NCBI RefSeq assembly: GCF_042680125.1
Contig: NZ_JBHTNY010000014.1
Reading direction: 5' to 3' (one strand)
Length of the DNA stretch: 64,000 nt
Origin: Robinsoniella peoriensis
Lineage (GTDB): Bacteria; Bacillota; Clostridia; Lachnospirales; Lachnospiraceae
Part shown: one piece after another, positions 16,910 to 25,553 of the stretch
How positions within the stretch are numbered: position 1 is the stretch's first letter
Layout: every line of letters starts with the position of its first letter
Program-made: the position numbers and the translations under genes
The notes under the pieces: generated by a model
Told to the model about the DNA's origin: nothing
The model's input: only the letters and a program-made list of their open reading frames with translations
Database searches by the model: none

Positions 16910-16938
16910 TGCATTTATTCTATCATCTCATAAATGCA
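16910..16938. promoter_or_regulatory. Inverted repeat upstream of the lacI-family gene
   Basis: Perfect 9-bp arms TGCATTTAT / ATAAATGCA with an 11-bp spacer, 45 bp before the regulator start. It differs from the CG-centred operators, so another factor or an mRNA-leader structure is possible. The rest of 16866-17181 shows only AT-rich sequence and the terminator below. Confidence 0.35.
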
Positions 16939-17128
16939 ATATGTAAAACCATACGATTATCACTATATGGGAGGTATTATTATTATAATAGCATAATATT
17001 CCGAAGATTCAAACAGCTTAAATTATTTTTTACTGACCGCTTTTTGGGGATAATCTTTTGGAAAAACAATAGGGGGGATTGAGACGGCTGAGGGTATGGT
17101 GATAAATGATTTTTAACTCAGGAGTCAA

Positions 17129-17160
17129 GAGGGCAAAAACGGTTTGCCGCTTTTGCCCTC
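17129..17160. terminator. Terminator hairpin between the lacI region and the Bce-type operon
   Basis: A perfect 10-bp stem GAGGGCAAAA / TTTTGCCCTC with a 12-nt loop, 22 bp after the stop of the permease gene at 17182. U-tracts on either side are weak; the stem itself ends in U4/A4. Confidence 0.65.
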
Positions 17161-17181
17161 TTCTATATCCCCTATATTTTC

Positions 17182-19290
17182 TCAACTTGTTTTATTCCCA
17201 ATTATTCCCTCAATCTTCCTCAGTGATGCCCTGTAAACCACATACATATACACACCCACACCCAGCACCAGCAGGAAATCCACTCCCAATGCCCAGATTT
17301 CCGTTGACGATACCACACCATCATTGCCTTTATAAGTCATCAGGGTGAAGATATAGATCAAAATACTTCCGATAATTACGGGCAGTGCATAAATCTTCAT
17401 AAGCTGGCTTGTAATGCATTTTTTCAGATATTTATGATTGCCGCCCAGTTTTTTCAGGTCATCAAAGAGCTGTTTGTTATTCATTCCTATGGTAACGCTT
17501 CTGGTATATGCAATGATTCCCACCGCTGCCAGGCAGATGATTGCTACATAGATGAACAGCATGAAAAATACTGCATTAGTCTGGAAAAATGTCTTCTCCT
17601 TCATGACCTTCATATTGGGATAGAACTTCCAGTATCCCATAAGATCGGAATTGTCCGGCGACATCTCCATTTGTTGGTCCGCGCCGTATTCTTCTCCTGC
17701 CTCTATGGCCAGCTGTTCCTGATATTCATCGTATCCGGATTGTACCTGCATCTCTCTTGGCGCACGTTTCAGGATTTCACCATACAGTGCTTTGGAAAAA
17801 TCAAAAGCTGCTTCTGAATCTTGAATGTTGAACAAGATCTGATGATACAGTCTGTTATCCGGCAGCTCTTTTGTGATTTCCCGGTAATCCTCATCATTCA
17901 GAATGTAGCTGTTTACCCCGTTTATCATTAACGCTTCATATGCAATAGTTCCTGCTAACCTGACTTTCATCTGCTCTTCTGTTACAGGATTCGTGATTAA
18001 ATCCATATCCTCAAACTTATCCCAGAATCCGTTCTGCTCCTGGGGAAATGTGATCCGGTAGAAAGTTCCCCTGTCCACCTGAATATTATCCCCGGTCATT
18101 TTCCGGTAGTCTCCGGCGCTCATATATTTACTGTACTCATACTTTTCCATGTAATTTTCTATCAGTTTATTATTGTCATCCCAGTCTCTTAATACACCGC
18201 TTCCAAGCAGTTCCGCAAAGTTCCCTTCCCGGTAACCGGTAATTTCGATCTGGTAATCTCCCGCCAGCTTCTCAATATCTTCTTTCTGTACCTCTCCAAA
18301 AGATACTTTCGACGGGATGGAAAAATCCACCGGATTATTGTCAATCTCACTGATACCGGATAACATACCCGGAGCATAAAAGCAGGCATAAAGGCTGGCT
18401 GCTACCAACAGGGAAATAATGCACATATTTCGAACGGTTTGTTTTCCCTGAAATTTCATCATGTTATAGGAAATGATATTCCGGTAGTATTTCTGGGGTC
18501 TTTTTCCCCGTTCGTGATGAACAATGGCATAGGTAATTACCATATAAATTCCTGCAAATGAAAGCAGATAGGTTGCATTCCATACAGAAGGCATAAGTAC
18601 TCCCATTTCTCCAGCGATTCCAGGAACCAGATATCCCAGCACAAACCCCATAATGCTAAAGACAATTCCTAGTATTCCATATAATTTACTTACATCTCTT
18701 AACGGCTCACTTTTCCTATGGTCGTTCAGAACATCCATGAGATTTGTTCTTTTAATAAATCCCACTGCCATTCCCATAATACAGACAGACATTACTGCTG
18801 CAAATACAAACCCGATGATAAATCCTGTGACATCAGCCTGGTACTTCATTTGCGCATTATCTACAACAAGAATGCAAAACAGCTGCCATATAAAGTAGGA
18901 AACAACAGCCCCTAAAGCTAAACCGACCGCCGTACAACCAGAAAGGATAATGCTGATCTCCGCAAACAGTGCATTCCGAAGCTGACTCTTTTGAGTTCCC
19001 AATGCCAGGAATACGCCCGCTTCCCTGCTCTTATATTTAAAAAATAAACCGGCAGCATAAATCGTAAATATAAAGCATCCAATCAAAGCGATAGCAAAAA
19101 TCATATAAGCCTGTTTCCTGGAGTCTCCGCCCTCCGGAAGTACCTGCATAACTGTGGGACTGAACATCATGATCCCATAGGAGGTAATCAGCATTACAGA
19201 CAGTGTCACACAGAATACCATCTGTACATAATTCTTTTTATTATAATCTCTGAGTTTACTGAATATCTTATTCATTGTCATCATCGTCAC
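17182..19290 (-). CDS. FtsX-like ABC permease (BceB type)
   Basis: A 702-residue membrane protein with the BceB/VraG layout: an N-terminal helix, a group of FtsX-type helices (about residues 20-310, e.g. AGLFFKYKSREAGVFLALGT), a large extracellular domain (about 320-560, starting SGISEIDNNPVDFS), and C-terminal helices ending in FtsX sequence (GIIAYTRSVTIGMNNKQLFD, LKKLGGNHKYLKKC). Such proteins detect and remove peptide antibiotics from cell-wall targets and signal to a partner kinase. It overlaps the ATPase gene by 23 bp. The specific peptide cannot be deduced. Confidence 0.85.
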   Translation of the reverse strand: MTMMTMNKIFSKLRDYNKKNYVQMVFCVTLSVMLITSYGIMMFSPTVMQVLPEGGDSRKQAYMIFAIALIGCFIFTIYAAGLFFKYKSREAGVFLALGTQKSQLRNALFAEISIILSGCTAVGLALGAVVSYFIWQLFCILVVDNAQMKYQADVTGFIIGFVFAAVMSVCIMGMAVGFIKRTNLMDVLNDHRKSEPLRDVSKLYGILGIVFSIMGFVLGYLVPGIAGEMGVLMPSVWNATYLLSFAGIYMVITYAIVHHERGKRPQKYYRNIISYNMMKFQGKQTVRNMCIISLLVAASLYACFYAPGMLSGISEIDNNPVDFSIPSKVSFGEVQKEDIEKLAGDYQIEITGYREGNFAELLGSGVLRDWDDNNKLIENYMEKYEYSKYMSAGDYRKMTGDNIQVDRGTFYRITFPQEQNGFWDKFEDMDLITNPVTEEQMKVRLAGTIAYEALMINGVNSYILNDEDYREITKELPDNRLYHQILFNIQDSEAAFDFSKALYGEILKRAPREMQVQSGYDEYQEQLAIEAGEEYGADQQMEMSPDNSDLMGYWKFYPNMKVMKEKTFFQTNAVFFMLFIYVAIICLAAVGIIAYTRSVTIGMNNKQLFDDLKKLGGNHKYLKKCITSQLMKIYALPVIIGSILIYIFTLMTYKGNDGVVSSTEIWALGVDFLLVLGVGVYMYVVYRASLRKIEGIIGNKTS

Positions 19291-20023
19291 CGCCCATTTC
19301 TTTTAGTACCACTAACAGTTCATCCAGGAATTCTCTTCTGCCTTTGCTTTTTCTTAATTCGGTAAATACGCCGCCATCCTTCATAACTACCACACGGTCA
19401 CAAAAACTTGCTGCAAAGCTGTCGTGGGTTACCATAAAAATTGTCGCTCCCAGGGATTTCTGCGCCTGTTTAAATGCATGGATTACAGCTTCACTGGACC
19501 GGCTGTCCAGGTTGCCGGTAGGCTCATCCGCCAGGATCATAAGCGGGTCATTCATCAAAGCCCTTGCCACTGCCGTTCTCTGCTTCTGACCTCCGGATAT
19601 CTCAACCGGATACTTATGTCCGATATCATCAATCCCAAAGAGGTTTAAAAGAGTCTTGGCTTTCTTTTCCATGCTGCGGTAAGGTTCATCTTTAATGACC
19701 TTTGGAATACATACATTTTCAAATACGGTCAGACCGTCCAGCAGCATGAAATCCTGAAATACAAATCCCAGCTTTTCATTTCGGATCTTTGCCATCTTTT
19801 CTTCTTTTAGAGCAGCTAACTTTTCCCCATCCAATAAAATTTCTCCGCTGTCATAGGGAATAAAACAGGAAATACAGTTGAGCAATGTTGTTTTACCGCT
19901 TCCCGACGGCCCCATGACTGCAACAAATTCACCTTCATTTACTTTCAGGTCAACCCCCTTTAACACCTGATATTTTGTTTTTCCGGTTACGTATGATTTG
20001 TGTAATTCTTTAATCTCTAACAT
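19268..20023 (-). CDS. ABC transporter ATP-binding protein (BceA/LolD type)
   Basis: A 251-residue ATPase of the MacB/LolD/BceA branch: Walker A GPSGSGKTTLLNC, Q-loop FVFQDFMLLDGLTVFENV, signature ISGGQKQRTAVARAL, Walker B MILADEPTGNLDS, H-loop MVTHDSFAASFCDRVVVMKDG. The C-terminal extension after FTELRKSKGRREFLDELL is typical of peptide-resistance ATPases. It is cotranscribed with the overlapping permease and faces a divergent two-component system that probably controls it. Confidence 0.93.
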   Translation of the reverse strand: MLEIKELHKSYVTGKTKYQVLKGVDLKVNEGEFVAVMGPSGSGKTTLLNCISCFIPYDSGEILLDGEKLAALKEEKMAKIRNEKLGFVFQDFMLLDGLTVFENVCIPKVIKDEPYRSMEKKAKTLLNLFGIDDIGHKYPVEISGGQKQRTAVARALMNDPLMILADEPTGNLDSRSSEAVIHAFKQAQKSLGATIFMVTHDSFAASFCDRVVVMKDGGVFTELRKSKGRREFLDELLVVLKEMGGDDDDNE

Positions 20024-20142
20024 GGTAATTCTCCTTCTCTTCTATCCTTATTTTTTTAAAATATTTTTGTTGGTTTTCCTCATGGACACACAATATCACG
20101 GAACCGGACGGGGTTCAATCCGAAGATTTTTTCAATGTAATC

Positions 20143-20192
20143 TTTGGTTGCTGATTTGTAACTTTTGGTTTTTATTGTGCATTTTGTACAAT
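20143..20192. promoter_or_regulatory. Candidate LytTR binding site and promoter between transporter and two-component system
   Basis: Direct repeats TTTGGTT at 20143-20149 and 20164-20170 are spaced exactly 21 bp, about two helical turns, the spacing used by LytTR regulators. The second repeat overlaps a plus-strand -35-like TTGGTT (20165-20170) that precedes TACAAT (20187-20192) by 16 bp. The rest of the 341-bp intergenic stretch shows no other strong signal. Confidence 0.5.
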
Positions 20193-20364
20193 GAATTTCT
20201 GTAAAATAGGGTTAGCAAAACCCGGATTCCACCCTATTCCCAAAATCAGAATCTTATGATAAAATCAATGTAGTTATTTTATTTCCATAAACTTACAATA
20301 TTTGGCAGGACTATAGATTGGATTTGCAATAAAATATTGGCATTTACGAGGGAGAAGTATTACA

Positions 20365-21060
20365 ATGATACATATTGCAATCTGTGACGATGAGATTAAA
20401 CAGAGATATCTGCTTCAATTAGCAGTGGAGAAAATACTGAAATCAAAAAACATTGCTTACCACATCTACGAATATGGCAGCGGAGAATCCCTTTTGAAAA
20501 GTGATATCTGCAGTTATGACCTTATTTTTCTGGATGTAGAAATGAAAGAAATAAATGGTGTGGAAACCGCAAGGGCAATCAGAAAAGAAAATAAACTGGT
20601 TAACCTGGTATTTGTTACCGGTTTTACGGATTATGTATTTGACGGATACGAAGTTCAGGCTTTGAATTACATTATGAAACCATTTAAAGAAGAAAAAATC
20701 AAGGCTGTTTTGGATACTGCCCTGAAAAGCATGAATTTAACAGAAGATTCCTTCTTTCTCCTGGAATGTGAGCAGGGAACCTTTAAAATTCCCTGGGACA
20801 GTCTTCTGTATTTTGCCAGCGACAAACGGAAAGTCACGGCATTTACCAGAACGGAAAACTATGAGTTCTATGGTAAATTAAACGATCTGGAGGCACAGGT
20901 ACCCGATACCTTTATGCGTATCCATCAACGCTATCTGGCGAATCTGACTCATGCGTCGGGTATTGAGGGACAAGAGCTGCTCCTGAAAAATATAAGGCTT
21001 CCCATCAGCCGGCAGAGAACGAAAGAAGTCATGATTACATTTGCAAAGTCAATGCTATAA
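20365..21060 (+). CDS. LytTR-family response regulator
   Basis: A 231-residue AgrA/LytR-type regulator. Receiver domain: acidic pocket CDDE (residues 7-10), phosphoacceptor Asp in LIFLDVEM (about 53), Thr/Lys switch FVTG and MKPFKEEK. Residues ~130-228 form a LytTR DNA-binding domain (GTFKIPWDSLLYFASDKRKV, FMRIHQRYLANL). GGGAGAAG precedes the start. It is paired with the GHKL kinase 31 bp downstream and divergent from the Bce-type transporter. Bce systems more often pair with OmpR-type regulators, so this combination is somewhat unusual. Confidence 0.9.
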   Translation: MIHIAICDDEIKQRYLLQLAVEKILKSKNIAYHIYEYGSGESLLKSDICSYDLIFLDVEMKEINGVETARAIRKENKLVNLVFVTGFTDYVFDGYEVQALNYIMKPFKEEKIKAVLDTALKSMNLTEDSFFLLECEQGTFKIPWDSLLYFASDKRKVTAFTRTENYEFYGKLNDLEAQVPDTFMRIHQRYLANLTHASGIEGQELLLKNIRLPISRQRTKEVMITFAKSML

Positions 21061-21091
21061 CCTGTTTGTAAAACCGGATTAGGAGGTCCTT

Positions 21092-22321
21092 ATGCTGCCG
21101 GCACTTATTGCTTTCACCATGTCACTGCTTGTGGGATATTTTGTATTCCATTTGATTAGTTTATTTATTCAGCCAAGAACCCGGTTAATTATTCAGATTC
21201 CTGCCATGCTGATCCTGGGGTATATTTGTTATAATGTCATTTTTCTTTCCGATTTAGTAAATATCTCTTATGGGCTGGCAGCTTTTCTTCTGTTAACCAT
21301 GATCTGCTTTAAAGGTTCAGCCATAAGCCGGATATCTATTGTCGTTTTGTTTTATCCTATTATGACTGCGGTTTCCATTATCTGTACGGAAGGCATGAAA
21401 ACCCGCTTCACCATCCCGGTAACCTTTTTATTCTGGCTCACCGTATATCTTTTGTTTAAAAACAAGCTGTCAAACTGCATCAACCAGCTTACCGACCGTA
21501 TGTGGCTGTTGATGGATATCATTTGTACCGCTGCATTTTTTATGACCTTTCTGGTTGTACTGAAGATGGAGGCAAGTGAAGTGGCTGTAATTATACTTGG
21601 TTCCTGTACCACCATAATTACTAATACCGGTGTTCTTGTTCTGATTATTGCCGTTATCAAATCCTTAAAGGCACAATCCGACTTGAAGCAGCTCCAAATG
21701 CAGGCAACATATTATGATATTTTAGATCAGGAACATCAAAATACCAGAAAAATACGCCACGATATGAACAACCATATGCAGGTTGTAGATGGATTACTGA
21801 ATGAAACCCAATATGAAAAAGCCCACGCTTACATTGAGTCTGTCTTTTCATCCCTTAATCATTCCGTACTGAAAAACTATGCCGGGGATCCGGTGATTAA
21901 TCTGGTTTTAAACCAAAAGATAAAGTCAATGGAAGATCATCATATTTCAGTGGACGCTAAAATCAGCCTGGAAAAGCTGGAGAGTTTTCGCGATATGGAT
22001 CTATGCTGCATCTTATCCAATACCCTGGATAATGCACTGGAAGCATGTAAAAAAATCCCAGATAAGTCCAACCGCCGGATTGAAATCAAAGCCAGAATTA
22101 AAAATGGATATTTCAGTTACGCTCTGATCAACAGCAAGACAAATGCCACCACAACCAAAAACGGCAAATTTATAACAGATAAAGCAGATAAGAAACAACA
22201 TGGATTTGGAATCTCTAATGTAAAAGAAATTGTGGCAAAATATAAAGGTGAAATAGATTTTAAGGACCTAGGGGAAACATTTGAAGTAGTTATGATTATA
22301 CCCCTTTCCAGCGTGTCATGA
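21092..22321 (+). CDS. GHKL-domain sensor histidine kinase (AgrC-like)
   Basis: A 409-residue kinase with six or seven N-terminal membrane helices (about residues 1-195), a short coiled region, the dimerisation/phosphoacceptor motif KIRHDMNNHMQVVDG (His ~225) and a GHKL ATPase domain (CILSNTLDNALEAC as N-box, HGFGISNVKEI as G-box). No large extracellular sensor is present, so it may sense within the membrane or through the Bce-type permease. An AGGAGG lies just before the ATG. Confidence 0.9.
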   Translation: MLPALIAFTMSLLVGYFVFHLISLFIQPRTRLIIQIPAMLILGYICYNVIFLSDLVNISYGLAAFLLLTMICFKGSAISRISIVVLFYPIMTAVSIICTEGMKTRFTIPVTFLFWLTVYLLFKNKLSNCINQLTDRMWLLMDIICTAAFFMTFLVVLKMEASEVAVIILGSCTTIITNTGVLVLIIAVIKSLKAQSDLKQLQMQATYYDILDQEHQNTRKIRHDMNNHMQVVDGLLNETQYEKAHAYIESVFSSLNHSVLKNYAGDPVINLVLNQKIKSMEDHHISVDAKISLEKLESFRDMDLCCILSNTLDNALEACKKIPDKSNRRIEIKARIKNGYFSYALINSKTNATTTKNGKFITDKADKKQHGFGISNVKEIVAKYKGEIDFKDLGETFEVVMIIPLSSVS

Positions 22322-22414
22322 ATTGCTGCGTGCAGTTTATCCAAAGAAAGGCTTTTCTATAAGAAACAAAAAAATGCCATTACTTATCCATTTACAGCGG
22401 GCTGCCCTGACTAT

Positions 22415-22482
22415 TTTCGGAGCAAATTCCACACGAATTAGAGCGTGCAGATAAATGGAATGAATTTTCAAATACGCTCTAG
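22415..22482. mobile_element. Decayed CTAGAGCG-type MITE fragment
   Basis: About 68 bp matching the right third of the full elements (…GTGCAGATAAATGG, then AATGAATTTTCAAATACGCT, then CTAG). The left part is unrecognisable. It lies in the 296-bp spacer before the GGDEF-EAL gene. Confidence 0.6.
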
Positions 22483-22514
22483 GATCTTATTTGCACATAT
22501 GATATAATAAGATC
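22483..22514 (+). promoter_or_regulatory. Inverted repeat over a -10 element upstream of the c-di-GMP gene
   Basis: Perfect 9-bp arms GATCTTATT / AATAAGATC flank and overlap a TATAAT hexamer (22503-22508), about 105 bp before the start codon. The -35 is poor, which fits an activated or repressed promoter. The left arm follows directly on the MITE remnant. Confidence 0.4.
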
Positions 22515-22617
22515 AAGGTGTGTTTTACCAGATTTTAAAAACAGGTATTTTTTTAACAGATATTGAATCGATACTCACAAGAAAAATAAAAAATCAGACA
22601 CAGAGAAAGGGTTCAAA

Positions 22618-25341
22618 GTGAAGACGATTTTTTTTAAACTACGTAGTGGTGCAATGCCGCTCATATTATGTATTGCTTTGGTAGTGACCGGATTTCAGTC
22701 GGCACAGTCTATTACGAATCTTGAGGGAGATGCACGCGTTATTAACTATGCCGGAATTGTCCGCGGTGCTACACAAAGACTGATCAAAAAAGAACTAAAT
22801 CATGTACCCGACGACAAATTAATCTCGCATTTAGACGATGTACTTGCAGGATTGTGCGGTGGAAGCGATGAATATAATATAATCCGGCTGGATGATAGTA
22901 AATATCAGGCTCTATTGGAAGAAATGAAGGACGATTGGGATGATATAAAGTCTGAAATTTATCTTTACCGGAGTGGCGATTCCTCCGGGGATCATTTATT
23001 TGAAATGAGTGAAAACTATTTTGACTTAGCAGATCAAACGGTGCTTGCTGCCGAAGTTTATACAGAGAAAATTGTTCAGCACTCCCGTAACGCATTATTT
23101 TTTATGAATCTCTTATTCATCGTACTAACCGCTTTATGTGCCATATTCACCTATTATCAGAGTAAGCGCCGCGATAAACTATTAGAAGCAGAAAATGAAA
23201 ATCGTTTAAAAAGTGAACAGCTTTCAAAACGTTTTGAAAATTTGCTTATTCCCATGAACGAAATCTCCGAGCTAATGTATGTATCAGATATCAACACCTA
23301 TGAATTGCTTTTTGTAAATGAAGCCGGAAAGAAAACGTTCCAAATCAGTGCCGAGGAACAGCAGAAGTGCTATAAAGTGTTGCAGGGATTTGATTCCCCC
23401 TGTCCATTTTGTACGAACTCCCGCCTGAAAAAGGATGAGAATTATACCTGGGAGCATACAAACCCGATTACCAAACGGCACTATTTACTAAAAGACCGTT
23501 TATTGGAGTGGGAAGGTCACGCAGCCCGGATGGAGATCGCCTTTGATATTACAGACGCAGCCAATGAAAAAAGAGAACTGAAAAACCGACTGGAGCGGGA
23601 TAATATTCTAGTTGAGTGCATAAGGGAGCTTTACCGAAATCATGATGCATTAGAAGCTACTTCCTATGTCTTAGAACAAGTAGGAAAGTTATTTTTAGCA
23701 GAACGCAGTTATGTCTTTTTATTTCATGGGGACAACTTGTCAAATGTGGCAGAATGGTGCAGAGAAGACGTCATACCGCAGATTGATTATCTTCAGAATC
23801 TTCCGCAGTCAGACTTTGCTATCTGGTTTAATATGTTTAGAAATCAGGAAAATATTGTGATCGATGACCTGGAAAATATTAAATCAACCATGAAACTTGA
23901 ATACGAGTTTATGACCCAGCAGGGTATTAAGAGTGTAATTATGGTGCCTTTAGAACGTGAAGGAAGATTAGATGGCTGCATTGGTCTGGATAATCCGTCA
24001 TGCAGTATCAAGGAAAATGCCGTGACTTTCCTTGATACACTTCGCTATTTTATTATGCTTGCTATTCGCAGGAATGAAGATGAAGAGACCCTGTATCGCT
24101 TAAGCTACCTGGATACATTGACTAATTTTTATAATAGAAACCGTTATATACAGGATATCAACAGTCTGGAAGACAAAAATATTCCGATTGGGATTGTTTA
24201 TCTGGACGTAAACGGACTGAAAGAGGTCAATGACCATTATGGACATGATAGTGGTGACAATCTCTTAAAGAAATGTGCCGAATTAATGCAAAACAGCTTT
24301 AATCAAGGTTCCTACTATCGAATCGGAGGCGATGAATTTATCATTATCTGTACGGATATCAGCCAGGAGATTTTCAGCGAAAACATTCATAAGCTGAAAT
24401 ATAATTTTGCCCATAATGATTGTAAGGCCGCCATTGGTTATGAATGGGCGGAGGACTGCCATAATATCCAGTCAATCATAAAAACAGCCGATGAAAATAT
24501 GTATGCCGATAAAAAAGAATTCTATCATAATCATCGCGAAACAGGACGTTACAGACACCGCAATGATGTATTAGATTTTCTCTCTGATCCGGACGTATTG
24601 GAAACAAAGTTACAAAACAAACAGTTCCAGGTTTATCTGCAGGCTAAAATTGAACTGGAGAGCCGCAGTGTAGTAGGTGCAGAAGCATTAGTCCGATACA
24701 TAGATGATGATGGTGTAGTCCAGTCTCCGGATAAATTTATTACTATTCTGGAACGTTCCTACCAAATAAGTAAAATAGACTTTTATGTCTTTGAAATGGT
24801 TTGTGCCCAGCTAAAGGAGTGGCAAAAACAGGAAAAAGCAATTTTTCCAATCTCCAGCAATTTTTCCCGCAGTACGTTTATGGATGATGCCTTCTTAAAA
24901 AGACTGGAATCCATTGTCAGTAACTATGGTATTGCCAAGGAATATCTGGAAATTGAAATTACGGAAAGCACTTGTTCTACCGATTTTAGAAGTTTAAGAA
25001 ACAAAATCAGCCAGATTCGAAATGCAGGATTCCGGATATCCGTTGATGATTTTGGCGCCGAAAGTTCCAACCTGGCACTTTTGGCAACGGCGAAATTTGA
25101 TATACTCAAAATTGACCGGGGTTTTGTAAAAGATATTATATCCAACGAAAACACACAGACGATAGTAGAAGCTATCGTAAGCGTTTGTAAAAAACTGAAT
25201 ATCCAATTAGTCGCAGAAGGGGTTGAAAACGAATCCCAGCTGGAAGTACTTGAAAATTGCGGTGTGAAAACGGTGCAGGGCTTTTTGTTCAGCAAGCCAA
25301 TGCCGATGACGGAATATGAATGGAAAAATTCCTATAAATAA
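22618..25341 (+). CDS. Membrane GGDEF-EAL cyclic-di-GMP enzyme with GAF domain
   Basis: A 907-residue protein with a helix near residues 10-28, an extracytoplasmic domain (~30-155, resembling a CHASE-like helical sensor), a second helix (~158-180), a coiled coil, a PAS-like segment (~205-315), a GAF domain (~330-480), then GGDEF (intact RIGGDEF, ~569) and EAL (intact GAEALVRY, ~688). EAL catalytic features remain: SSNFSR, EIEITES, VDDFG, LKIDRGF, VAEGVEN and QGFLFSKP. Both synthesis and breakdown of c-di-GMP are possible. The start is GTG with GAGAAAGGG upstream. The PAS-like part has a CPFC motif (Cys pair) that might bind metal or sense redox. Confidence 0.92.
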   Translation: MKTIFFKLRSGAMPLILCIALVVTGFQSAQSITNLEGDARVINYAGIVRGATQRLIKKELNHVPDDKLISHLDDVLAGLCGGSDEYNIIRLDDSKYQALLEEMKDDWDDIKSEIYLYRSGDSSGDHLFEMSENYFDLADQTVLAAEVYTEKIVQHSRNALFFMNLLFIVLTALCAIFTYYQSKRRDKLLEAENENRLKSEQLSKRFENLLIPMNEISELMYVSDINTYELLFVNEAGKKTFQISAEEQQKCYKVLQGFDSPCPFCTNSRLKKDENYTWEHTNPITKRHYLLKDRLLEWEGHAARMEIAFDITDAANEKRELKNRLERDNILVECIRELYRNHDALEATSYVLEQVGKLFLAERSYVFLFHGDNLSNVAEWCREDVIPQIDYLQNLPQSDFAIWFNMFRNQENIVIDDLENIKSTMKLEYEFMTQQGIKSVIMVPLEREGRLDGCIGLDNPSCSIKENAVTFLDTLRYFIMLAIRRNEDEETLYRLSYLDTLTNFYNRNRYIQDINSLEDKNIPIGIVYLDVNGLKEVNDHYGHDSGDNLLKKCAELMQNSFNQGSYYRIGGDEFIIICTDISQEIFSENIHKLKYNFAHNDCKAAIGYEWAEDCHNIQSIIKTADENMYADKKEFYHNHRETGRYRHRNDVLDFLSDPDVLETKLQNKQFQVYLQAKIELESRSVVGAEALVRYIDDDGVVQSPDKFITILERSYQISKIDFYVFEMVCAQLKEWQKQEKAIFPISSNFSRSTFMDDAFLKRLESIVSNYGIAKEYLEIEITESTCSTDFRSLRNKISQIRNAGFRISVDDFGAESSNLALLATAKFDILKIDRGFVKDIISNENTQTIVEAIVSVCKKLNIQLVAEGVENESQLEVLENCGVKTVQGFLFSKPMPMTEYEWKNSYK

Positions 25342-25412
25342 TCTTTTATCACCGTTAATTTATAACAGGAAACTAATTGAAAGACTGTTTCATAAAGAGA
25401 CCGGGGATACTG

Positions 25413-25456
25413 AAAAAGCAGATGAAAGTCAAGTAATTTACTTTCATCTGCTTTTT
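25413..25456. terminator. Bidirectional terminator between the c-di-GMP gene and metG
   Basis: A perfect 17-bp stem (AAAAAGCAGATGAAAGT and its complement) with a 10-nt loop between convergent genes; A/T runs on both sides allow termination in both directions. Confidence 0.9.
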
Positions 25457-25553
25457 TATGAACTTTTCTATATATCTGATCTAGTTATTAATTTCTTTAT
25501 TCTGTATTTCTCTTCTTTTCCTAAAATCAATCATAGATATCCCATTTACTCTT

